Of a DNA stretch of 22,262 bases, positions 1 through 7,099 are shown piece by piece. The DNA lies in the NCBI GenBank assembly GCA_025936205.1, contig JAICTU010000094.1, forward strand, positions 1 through 22,262. The letters run 5' to 3'. A program made the position numbers and the translations under genes. The number at the start of each line of letters is the position of its first letter. Position 1 is the stretch's first letter. This DNA comes from Polyangiaceae bacterium (GTDB lineage: Bacteria; Myxococcota; Polyangia; Polyangiales; Polyangiaceae). The notes under the pieces are model-generated. The model was given only the letters and a program-made list of their open reading frames with translations. It was not told where the DNA came from and made no database searches.

Positions 1-1338
1 GGCGAGGAAGCGCAGATCCAGGTGGCGCCCGACTGCGCAGACCTGCCCTACGTGCTGCGCGCCTATTACGCCTGGAAGATGCGGCTGCCCTTCGGCTTCA
101 AGCACTGCTCGCGCGGCCGCGCCGGCAAGCCGCCGGTCTGCGATTTGCCCGGCGCCGGCGACAATCTGATGAGCCGCCTGGAGCTGCCGGGCAAGGGTGG
201 CGTGAACCAGCCGCGCAGCGACGTCGAGGCCTTCTCGCTGTTCATGAACAACGTCCTGCGCACGGCCGTGCACTCCTCCAGCGGGCGCACGCTGCCCGAG
301 GACGAGCTCGCCGATCTGTATCCTGTGCCGCTCACGCGCCAGGCGCTCAAGCCCGGCACGGTGTTCGCGGATCCGTACGGGCACATGCTGGTGCTCGCGG
401 ACTGGGTACCGCAGCCGCTGACGGGTTCGGGCATCTTGATCGGCGCCGATGCGCAGCCGGACGGCACCGTCGGCCAGCGCCGCTTCTGGCGTGGCACGTT
501 CCTGTTCAAGCCGGAGACCAGCGACGGCGGCGCTGGCTTCAAGGCGTTCCGCCCGCGCTTGCCCGTGGAGGAGCCGGTCTCGGTCGAGATCAAGGTCAAC
601 AACGAGCCGCTCACCGTGGAGCGCACGGGCACCCTGCAAGACGTGGACAACGCGGAGCTGGAGAAGACGCGCAAGTACACGCCCCTCAGCCTGCAGCAGT
701 ACAAGGGCAGCGCCGACGACTTCTACGACTCCGTCGAGGGGCTGATCAACCCGCGCCCGCTGGAGGCCAAGACCCAGCTCCTGGCGCTGCTCGATGCCTT
801 CTACGAGTCCGTGACCCGGCGCGTGACCTCGATCGACAATGCCGAGAAGTGGCGCGTGGAGCACCCGGATGACGTGGTGGCGATGCCCGAGGGGGACGGC
901 ATTTTCCTCGCCAGCGGCCCCTGGGAAGACTTCTCCACCCCCTCGCGCGATCTGCGCCTGCTGATCTCGATCGATACCGTGATGGGCTTTCCCCAGCGCG
1001 TGCGCGCCAATCCGCAGCGCTTTGCGATCGCGCCCGCGGCGCTGGAGGCCGAGCTGAAAGAGCTGGCGCAGCTGGAGCAGCGCGAGCTCGCCAGGCGCAC
1101 GTTCAATTACACGCGCTCGGACGGCAGCGCACGTACACTCACGCTCCAGCAACTGGTCGAGCGCGCGCCCGCGCTGGAGCTCGCCTACAATCCGAACGAC
1201 TGCGCCGAAGTGCGCTGGGGAGCGCCCGCCGGTTCCGACGAGGTGGCCACGTGCAAGCGACGCACGCCACCGGAGCAAGCGGAGAAGATGGCGAGCTACC
1301 GGCACTGGTTCGCCACGCGCACGCGCCCTCCGCAGTGA
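1..1338 (+). CDS. Unrecognised protein, 3' part (5' end outside window)
   Basis: The reading frame is open from base 1 to a TGA at 1336-1338, so the visible 445 codons are the C-terminal part of a longer protein. GTG at 22 is only the first start-like codon inside the window and I do not take it as the true start. The composition is that of a real gene, with strong G/C at third positions throughout. It has an aromatic-rich N-terminal stretch (YYAWKMRLPFGFKHC), then a GHMLVLADW segment that loosely recalls the His region of papain-like or NlpC-type folds. The second half is helical and charged (ALEAELKELAQLEQRELARR). Several Cys residues fit an exported protein, but the signal region would lie outside the window. 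I do not recognise the family and assign no function; the papain-like suggestion is a weak inference. A candidate terminator lies about 200 bp downstream. Confidence 0.75.
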   Translation, partial: GEEAQIQVAPDCADLPYVLRAYYAWKMRLPFGFKHCSRGRAGKPPVCDLPGAGDNLMSRLELPGKGGVNQPRSDVEAFSLFMNNVLRTAVHSSSGRTLPEDELADLYPVPLTRQALKPGTVFADPYGHMLVLADWVPQPLTGSGILIGADAQPDGTVGQRRFWRGTFLFKPETSDGGAGFKAFRPRLPVEEPVSVEIKVNNEPLTVERTGTLQDVDNAELEKTRKYTPLSLQQYKGSADDFYDSVEGLINPRPLEAKTQLLALLDAFYESVTRRVTSIDNAEKWRVEHPDDVVAMPEGDGIFLASGPWEDFSTPSRDLRLLISIDTVMGFPQRVRANPQRFAIAPAALEAELKELAQLEQRELARRTFNYTRSDGSARTLTLQQLVERAPALELAYNPNDCAEVRWGAPAGSDEVATCKRRTPPEQAEKMASYRHWFATRTRPPQ

Positions 1339-1536
1339 GCTCTCGAGGGGGCCGGGCCTGCGCTACACGGTCCCGTGCGGCGCATCGGGGCGCGGCGCGT
1401 CAACGCTCCGAGCGCGACGGCTCTCGCGAGCGATGTCGCGTTTCAGGCGGTAGCTGCCGTAAAACGCGACGCAGGGCGGCAACGCTGCGACCTGCGCCAG
1501 GTGCGGAGACGAAACTTTCGACGTACTTGGTGAGCG

Positions 1537-1571
1537 CGCTGGCTCGCTCCGAGAGCGCAGCGTTTTCTCTT
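1537..1571 (+). terminator. Candidate Rho-independent terminator or leader hairpin in the 1339-1644 gap
   Basis: CGCTG at 1537-1541 pairs with CAGCG at 1558-1562, and CGCTC at 1545-1549 pairs with GAGCG at 1553-1557 around a CGA loop. Three bases (GCT) bulge on the left arm. The stem is followed directly by TTTTCTCTT, a strong pyrimidine run in such GC-rich DNA. It could end transcription from the upstream gene, or act as a leader structure about 75 bp before the cytochrome gene at 1645. I see no gene in the rest of the 306-bp gap; reading frames that cross it lack family similarity. Confidence 0.45.
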
Positions 1572-1644
1572 GGCAGCGCGCTGGCCGCGCCTTATCCCGG
1601 GTCAGCCCGCGAGCGAGGCGCGCGCGGAGACTTTGGGAGGAATC

Positions 1645-4011
1645 ATGCGCGGTGGCGCGGGTGCTTTCACTTGGCTTGCTGTCTTTTTGTCTTTGGGTTT
1701 TTTGCCTTTGGGTTGTGAAGGGCAGGGAGCTGCCCCGCCTGTTGTCGGCGCGCGCGCGCTCGATCTGGAGGCGGATGTGGCCCCTGCAGCGTTGGCACCA
1801 CCCGTGATCACGCGCGTCGAAGCGCGGTTCGTGCCACCGTTGTCCGCACAGGTCGCGGAAGGGGCGGGCATCGTACAGAGCTATGACTGGGCGCTGGCGC
1901 TCGGCAAGGCCTTGTTCTGGGATCAGCAAGCGGGCAGCGATGGGCAGGCCTGTGCCAGCTGTCACTTCCAGGCCGGCGCCGATCCGCGCGTCGTGGGTCA
2001 GCTCAACCCGGGCTTTCTGGACCTCAGCCGTGGCAGTGGCGGTGACAGCGGCTTCGGCTCGTTGCGTTCGGACACGGGGGGCGTGGCTGTCGGTCACCTG
2101 CCGGGTGGTGCCGAGGCCGGCCCCGGAACGACGCTGGTGCCCGCCGACTTTCCACTGCACCGGCTTCTGGACGAGGGCGACCACGACTCGCCGCTGGTCA
2201 GCGAGACCAACGACGCGATCAGCTCGGCTGGCGCGTTTGCAGCGGCATTTGCCGGCATCGATGCGGATGGCAGCGAGCACTGTGGGCCACCGGATGCATC
2301 CGTGTTCCATCTCCTCGCGGACGACGGCACCCCGCTGGCGGCGCGCCAGGTCGAGCCGCGCAACACGCCGACCACCATCAACGCCGTGTTCAATATGCGG
2401 CAATTCTGGGACGGCCGCGCCAACAACCTGTTCAACGGCGTGGGCGTGTTCGGCCAGCGCGACCTGGAGGGCGATCCCAACCTGCGGTTGATCGAGCTGG
2501 ATGACAGCGGCGGCGTGCAGCTGGGCGCGCTCTCGCTGGAGAACGCGAGCCTCGCTTCGCAGGCGGTGGGGCCGCCGACGAGCCCCGTCGAGATGTCCTG
2601 CGCCGGGCGTAGCTTTGCGGACATCGGGCGCAAGCTGCTGCGGCTGGCGCCCCTCGCTCGGCAGCGCATCGACGCGGGCGACAGCGTACTCGGCTCGCTG
2701 GCGCGCCCGGAGGGCAACGGGCTGCTGCCCGAGTACTCTTACGCCCAGCTGATCCAGCAGGCGTTCGCCCCGCGCTACTGGGCGGCGAGCGGGCGCTACC
2801 GGCGCGTCGGCGGCGCGCTCGTGGCAGACGAGGCCGGGTACACGCAGATGGAGACCAACATGTCCCTGTTCTGGGGGATCTCCATCATGCTCTACGAGGC
2901 CACGTTGATCTCCGATCGCAGCGAGTTCGACAGCCTGGTGGCGAGCGGCGACCTCACGCTTCCGAACTGCGCTGCGAGCGCCAATGTCGATCCGCTCCTG
3001 GCGCGCGGCTGCAAGATCTTCTTCCGCTTCCCGTTCGGGGTGCCCGCCGACGGCGTGCGCGGCGCCGGCTGTAGCGCCTGCCATGCGGGGACCGACACCT
3101 TCAGTGAAGGGGCCGTGCAAGCGGGTGGCAGCTACCGTCCGCTGCTGCAGGTGACCGACATCAACAACGTGGTCTCCACACGCGATCTGGGCTTCTCCAA
3201 CATCGGGCCGCGCCCGACCACGTTCGATCGCGGGCTCGGCGGCACGGACCCCTACGGCAACCCGCTGGCGTTCGGGCGCCAGTACCGTGAATTCGTGGCG
3301 ACCGGAGATCGCTCGCTGGTGAAGGATCCGCTGCTGCTGCGCGCCATCGATGCCAATGCGCTGGTCGCTGGCCGGGTCAACCCCGACGCCAAGCTCGAGA
3401 GCGATGGCGCCACGAAGATCCCGGGCATTCGCAATGTGGCGCTGACGCCGCCCTACTTCAGCTACGGGGGCTACGCCAGCTTGCGGCAGGTCATGAAGTT
3501 CTACAATCGCGGCGGGAACCGGCGCAGTGTCCACCCGGAAAACGCCGCGCTCGAGGTGCCCGGCAGCAGCTGCAGCAGCGGCGACGATACCGGCACGGGC
3601 GTGGACGGCAACCATGCGCTGCCCGTGAACGACGCGGACTGCAATACCAACGTCACAGGGCTGATCGTGCCGCTCGGGTTGCTCGACTGCGACGAGAACG
3701 GGGTGGCCACGTGTGACGTGGCGACCGACGATCTGAGCGCGCTCGTGCGCTTCATGCAATCGCTCACCGACCGGCGCGTCCAGTGCGACCAGGCACCCTT
3801 CGACCATCCGTCGCTCTCGGTGCCACACGGTGCAGAGGCTCGTGAGGGCGACATTCCGGGTGCCGCGCGGGATCAGTCGTTCACCCTGCCGGCGGTCGGC
3901 GCCCTCGGTTATGACGGCGCCTCGGGCCTGTGCATCCCGAACGCGGGGGACCTGTTCGCGCCCGGCATGCAGGGGCGTGTGGGTGGCGTGCGAGTGCCGC
4001 TCGCGCCCTGA
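1645..4011 (+). CDS. Large di-heme cytochrome c peroxidase/MauG-like lipoprotein
   Basis: Encodes 788 residues from ATG 1645, chosen because GGGAGG lies five bases upstream and a lipoprotein signal follows at once (hydrophobic residues about 8-22, lipobox LPLGC with Cys24); an in-frame TTG at 1570 has neither. Two c-type heme motifs are visible: CASCH at residues 103-107 and CSACH at 476-480. Between them lies the family block RNTPTT (239-244) and FWDGRAN (254-260). After the second heme come IPGIRNVALTPP (591-602) and PYFSYGG (603-609), then a C-terminal FMQSLTD segment, all typical of CCP/MauG proteins. Known relatives are periplasmic and reduce peroxide or oxidise large substrates; the substrate here is unknown. 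At roughly twice the length of classical CcpA, with some 370 residues between hemes, it belongs to the long subgroup. It is convergent with the next gene across a strong hairpin. The RoxA rubber-oxygenase group is an alternative I cannot exclude. Confidence 0.9.
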   Translation: MRGGAGAFTWLAVFLSLGFLPLGCEGQGAAPPVVGARALDLEADVAPAALAPPVITRVEARFVPPLSAQVAEGAGIVQSYDWALALGKALFWDQQAGSDGQACASCHFQAGADPRVVGQLNPGFLDLSRGSGGDSGFGSLRSDTGGVAVGHLPGGAEAGPGTTLVPADFPLHRLLDEGDHDSPLVSETNDAISSAGAFAAAFAGIDADGSEHCGPPDASVFHLLADDGTPLAARQVEPRNTPTTINAVFNMRQFWDGRANNLFNGVGVFGQRDLEGDPNLRLIELDDSGGVQLGALSLENASLASQAVGPPTSPVEMSCAGRSFADIGRKLLRLAPLARQRIDAGDSVLGSLARPEGNGLLPEYSYAQLIQQAFAPRYWAASGRYRRVGGALVADEAGYTQMETNMSLFWGISIMLYEATLISDRSEFDSLVASGDLTLPNCAASANVDPLLARGCKIFFRFPFGVPADGVRGAGCSACHAGTDTFSEGAVQAGGSYRPLLQVTDINNVVSTRDLGFSNIGPRPTTFDRGLGGTDPYGNPLAFGRQYREFVATGDRSLVKDPLLLRAIDANALVAGRVNPDAKLESDGATKIPGIRNVALTPPYFSYGGYASLRQVMKFYNRGGNRRSVHPENAALEVPGSSCSSGDDTGTGVDGNHALPVNDADCNTNVTGLIVPLGLLDCDENGVATCDVATDDLSALVRFMQSLTDRRVQCDQAPFDHPSLSVPHGAEAREGDIPGAARDQSFTLPAVGALGYDGASGLCIPNAGDLFAPGMQGRVGGVRVPLAP

Positions 4012-4023
4012 GGCGCAGGAGAG

Positions 4024-4054
4024 CCGGCGTATCCGCGCTGCGCGGATACGCCGG
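4024..4054. terminator. Perfect 14-bp-stem hairpin between convergent genes
   Basis: CCGGCGTATCCGCG at 4024-4037 is perfectly complementary to CGCGGATACGCCGG at 4041-4054, with a three-base CTG loop. It lies in the 51-bp gap between the stop of the di-heme gene (4011) and the stop of the beta-propeller lipoprotein gene (4063, minus strand). It is therefore well placed as a bidirectional terminator. No T-run follows on either strand, so it may work as an mRNA end-protecting stem rather than as a classic intrinsic terminator. Confidence 0.75.
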
Positions 4055-4062
4055 GCGTCGCT

Positions 4063-5316
4063 TCAGAGCCCGCGCAGGCTGACGCGCACCACGCGCTCCC
4101 GCGCGGCGGTGCAGGAGCCGTTCTCGACCACGATCAGATCCGTGTTCGAGTTGGGCACGGTCTCGAGCCCGTCCGGGCCGCACAAGGTGACGGGCAAGCC
4201 GTTTTCGCTGAGCGAGATGCTGCGCAAGGTCGTAACAGCATTGTTGCTGTCGGGATCGACGGCGACCAGGCGGTCCGTGTTGCCGATGATCAGCTGATCT
4301 CCGACGAAAGCCAGGCCGTTGACGCCGAAGCCGCCCGGCGTGGCCGGAGAGACCGAGGGCCCCTCGAGCCAGACCTGTGCGCTGTTCGGAGTGCGCACGC
4401 TGGCGCTCGGGATGCGGAAGATGCGGCCGCTCGAATCGGTGAAGAACACGTTGCCCGTGCTCTGCACGACCACGTCGTTGCAGAAGGCGGTCGGGCCCGC
4501 GGCAGCAGTGCCCGCGTCACCCGCGTCCGGGCCTGCATCGATGCCCGCGTCGGCCCCTGCGTCGGGGCTCGAGGCACCGGGATTGGGCACCGCGTGGCGC
4601 ACGGCTTCGGTGCCGTTGGCGAGATCGACGCCGACCAGCGCTGCACCGCCGGGGCCGGCCGGGTTGGAGTCGCAGAACCAGAGCAGGCTATGCACCGCGT
4701 CCACCTCGAGCCCGACCACTCCGCGCTGCGCGATGCCCGCAGCCACGAACGGCGTCGCATCCGGCGTCGTGGTCGTGGCTGGGACGCGCACGATCGTGCC
4801 CTGTTGCGTGCTGCCGACGTAGAGCGTGCCGTCCGACGCGGCGGCGATGCCCTCCGGGAAGAAGTTGTTGCCGGGCAGGTTGATCGTATTGTTGATGGCT
4901 CCCCCGGCGAGCGGGATCGACACCACCGTGAAGGGCAGCGCAGGCGTTCCGCCCAGCGCATCGAGTTGGCCGTTCACCACGAATACGTCATTGCCTCGGA
5001 AGGCTGCTGTCGTCGGAAAGAGCAGCGCCGCATCGGCAGACAGCTGCGCCACCGTGCCCCTCAGGCCGGTGCTCGTACCGCCATCGCCCGGCTCAGTTCC
5101 GGCATCCCCGGCGGAGCCGCCGTTGCCGCTCGAACCGCCAGTCGCAGCGCTGCCACCGCTACCGCCCGTCCCGCCGGTACTCAGCGACGGTTCATCATCA
5201 TCGTCACCGCATGCGGAGAAGACGCCTGCGGCTGTGAACGCGGCCAGCGCCGTGATGGGCAGCCAACGAGAGGAAACGGAACGCCTACGAACGGTCTGGT
5301 CTTTAGTTTGAGTCAT
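4063..5316 (-). CDS. Beta-propeller (SMP-30/NHL-like) lipoprotein with Gly-rich spacer
   Basis: Encodes 417 residues from ATG 5316. An in-frame ATG at 5331 is possible, but only the inner one has a GAGG at suitable spacing. Residues 17-35 form a lipoprotein signal ending VFSAC (Cys36), followed by an acidic DDDDE patch and a low-complexity Gly/Ser/Thr spacer (about 46-85) that should hold the domain away from the outer membrane. The rest shows repeated propeller-like strands, for example LWFCDSNPAGPGG, NVFFTDSSGRIFRIP and FVGDQLIIGNTDRLVAVDP, which resemble SMP-30/NHL or streptogramin-lyase-like propellers. An insert of five DAG tripeptides sits near residues 249-266. The role is unknown; it could bind a ligand or a partner at the cell surface. 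It is convergent with the di-heme lipoprotein, but nothing shows that they act together. Confidence 0.85.
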   Translation of the reverse strand: MTQTKDQTVRRRSVSSRWLPITALAAFTAAGVFSACGDDDDEPSLSTGGTGGSGGSAATGGSSGNGGSAGDAGTEPGDGGTSTGLRGTVAQLSADAALLFPTTAAFRGNDVFVVNGQLDALGGTPALPFTVVSIPLAGGAINNTINLPGNNFFPEGIAAASDGTLYVGSTQQGTIVRVPATTTTPDATPFVAAGIAQRGVVGLEVDAVHSLLWFCDSNPAGPGGAALVGVDLANGTEAVRHAVPNPGASSPDAGADAGIDAGPDAGDAGTAAAGPTAFCNDVVVQSTGNVFFTDSSGRIFRIPSASVRTPNSAQVWLEGPSVSPATPGGFGVNGLAFVGDQLIIGNTDRLVAVDPDSNNAVTTLRSISLSENGLPVTLCGPDGLETVPNSNTDLIVVENGSCTAARERVVRVSLRGL

Positions 5317-5467
5317 CGCCCTGCGCCTCATTAGAAGTGATGCGACGCCTACTGCATGCTGAGTGCCAAACTCGCAAACGGCCGACCACCCCTTGCATTA
5401 TCGCCCGGACGTCACCGCAGCGAAGCAGTCAAACGCGCTCCGCCTGGCGGATGGTCGTGAACGATGC

Positions 5468-5492
5468 ATCGCGTTGCAGTCTGCAACGCGAT
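5468..5492. repeat. Perfect 11-bp inverted repeat (hairpin or operator)
   Basis: ATCGCGTTGCA at 5468-5478 is perfectly complementary to TGCAACGCGAT at 5482-5492 across a three-base GTC centre. TTC follows on the plus strand. It sits about 150 bp upstream of the minus-strand lipoprotein start and 396 bp before the plus-strand gene. It could be a transcription-factor operator or an RNA hairpin. Confidence 0.6.
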
Positions 5493-5515
5493 TTCGCCGC
5501 AGAAGCAGCGGGACG

Positions 5516-5545
5516 CGTCACGAGCGCGTGACGAGTCCACTCGTC
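5516..5545. repeat. Two overlapping 7-bp inverted repeats
   Basis: CGTCACG (5516-5522) and CGTGACG (5527-5533) form one inverted repeat with a 4-base centre. Overlapping it, GACGAGT (5530-5536) and ACTCGTC (5539-5545) form a second with a 2-base centre. The shared GACG lets the two stems exclude each other if transcribed. Possible operator DNA or alternative RNA folds. Confidence 0.45.
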
Positions 5546-5887
5546 TCTCAATCCCGGTGCTGTTCGGATGGGCTCGGCTTCAGCGAAGGCGCCTCACCGC
5601 TGCGACACGGGAGTCATGCGTTGCCCAGGCCCGTGACGGCAGCCAGCCTGCTCTCCGCGTGGCGGCCTGGAGGAGTCGTGGCGCCGTTGTCAACCCGGTT
5701 CCCGTCTCGCTGCGTCGTGCAGGGGGCACATTCTGGGGGCGTGAGGGGATGCGCGGGGGCGAGCCCACTCGGCTCGGGCAACCAAGGATGGCGTTGGGGC
5801 CGCAATGTGGCCTGACCAGAGCGGGGCGCCGGGGGTGATACCCGGTGGGTGAAGCTCTGCTCCAGAGGTGCCGCTTGCCTTTCAGAC

Positions 5888-7099
5888 ATGTCTGCTGCGA
5901 AAAGGGACGCGCCTCCCCTCGTGCGCTGCATTTCGCTCCTCGTCTTTGCCGGCGGATTTCTGGCCTCGGTTTCCGCCGTTGCGGCCGGCACTGACCCGCG
6001 CTCCACCTCACGCGAGGCGGACGCTGCGCGCGCGGCAGCGCTGTTGGAGCGCTGGTCGCCCAGCTTCGCGCAAGAGGTCTCGGACGACCACGCCGAGCGG
6101 GATCGTCCGCTGCGGGTCGACTTCGACGGCGATTGGGACGCCACCAACAATTGGTCCGATTTGACGCCGGCGGTCGAGCAATTGCCGCCCGTCGTTTACG
6201 GCGCCGCGGTGCTCACCAGCACGCATGCGTACCTCACGTTCACGCTCTTCTATCCGCGCGATTGGCTGCAACCGGTCTGCGTCTCGTACCTGTGCCACGA
6301 CAATGATCTCGAGGTGGCGCTGGTCGTGGTGCGACGCGCGCCGCAGCCGGAGCAGGAAGCGCTGGCTTACGTCGAGACGAAGGCGCATTTCGACTACGTC
6401 GCGCTGCGCGGTTCCGAGCTGGCCGTCGACGCAGCGGGGCGACCCTGGATCCGGATCGAGTCGCAGGGTCACGGCATGTATGCTCTGCGCTCGGGCGCTG
6501 CGCCGGAGGCAACGGCACGCCGCTTCGTGGCCCGCTCATCGCCCGAGGCGGTGCGTGGCGGCCGCGAGCAAACGGCCGAGGAGAGGGTCGAGCCGTACGA
6601 GCTCTTGCCTCTGCAGAGCACGCTATGGGCGCGGCGCGACCCGCGGGCGTCACGCAGCTCGCTCTGGACCAGCGGGGAGACGGGGTTCCTCGCGTATGCG
6701 GGCAGCCGCATGGGCAGGCGTGGGGCGCTGCTCGGTGCCTCGATGGCGGGCAAAGAGTATGTGGGTGGGGTGCGTCCGCCCTGGGGGCTCGCGGCACGGG
6801 CAGGGGAGCGCGGCGACTGGTTCTTCGATCCGGCCTACGTCGCGCAGCTGCAGCATGGCGACTGGCTCGCGCCGGACTCGCCGAGCCTCGACTATACGTT
6901 CAATCCCTACCTCGATGACTTGACCCACGAGTGCGTCAGCACGGGCTGCCCGCCTACTCCGCCACGGCCTTCTCCGGGCCGGGCCGGGATGGGAGTCGCT
7001 GGAGGTCTGGTGCTCGCCACCGGGCTGGTTTCGCTGCGTGCGCGGCGACGAGTGCTGTCGCGATGGCGGCGATTCTGGCAGCGCTGGCCTCGGCGCTGA
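5888..7099 (+). CDS. Exported protein of unknown function with C-terminal membrane anchor
   Basis: Encodes 403 residues from ATG 5888, chosen because it gives a compact signal peptide (Lys/Arg then CISLLVFAGGFLASVSA, likely cut near AVAAG); GTG 5849 would add 13 residues and neither start has a clear ribosome site. The N-terminal half carries RVDFDGDWDATNNWSDL, then VVYGAAVLTSTHAYLTF, FYPRDW and CHDNDLEVALVVVRR, a pattern I associate with uncharacterised myxobacterial proteins of a Vps62-like kind, from memory and weakly. Near the end are CVSTGC, a Pro-rich stretch, a hydrophobic helix (GMGVAGGLVLATGLVSL) and an Arg-rich tail. This resembles a C-terminal sorting signal or a tail anchor but is not a canonical MYXO-CTERM. 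The last 146 bp overlap the convergent glycosyltransferase gene, and the overlap covers exactly this helix and tail. Confidence 0.7.
   Translation: MSAAKRDAPPLVRCISLLVFAGGFLASVSAVAAGTDPRSTSREADAARAAALLERWSPSFAQEVSDDHAERDRPLRVDFDGDWDATNNWSDLTPAVEQLPPVVYGAAVLTSTHAYLTFTLFYPRDWLQPVCVSYLCHDNDLEVALVVVRRAPQPEQEALAYVETKAHFDYVALRGSELAVDAAGRPWIRIESQGHGMYALRSGAAPEATARRFVARSSPEAVRGGREQTAEERVEPYELLPLQSTLWARRDPRASRSSLWTSGETGFLAYAGSRMGRRGALLGASMAGKEYVGGVRPPWGLAARAGERGDWFFDPAYVAQLQHGDWLAPDSPSLDYTFNPYLDDLTHECVSTGCPPTPPRPSPGRAGMGVAGGLVLATGLVSLRARRRVLSRWRRFWQRWPRR

Larger units (their letters stand above)
5317..5887. other. 571-bp divergent intergenic region
   Basis: Lies between the divergently read lipoprotein gene (start 5316, minus strand) and the exported-protein gene (start 5888 or 5849, plus strand), so it should carry both promoters. 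No open frame here has a family match or a good ribosome site; those of 120-180 codons look like chance frames in GC-rich DNA. The notable content is a run of inverted repeats at 5468-5545, listed separately, and a small CCGCC-T-GGCGG repeat at 5440-5450. I could not pick a promoter with confidence. Confidence 0.5.

Noticed and set aside
1363..3828. 821-codon open frame on the minus strand across the di-heme gene
   Set aside because: It is a shadow frame: very His/Arg/Ala-rich text with no domain, antisense to a gene with clear heme motifs and a good ribosome site.
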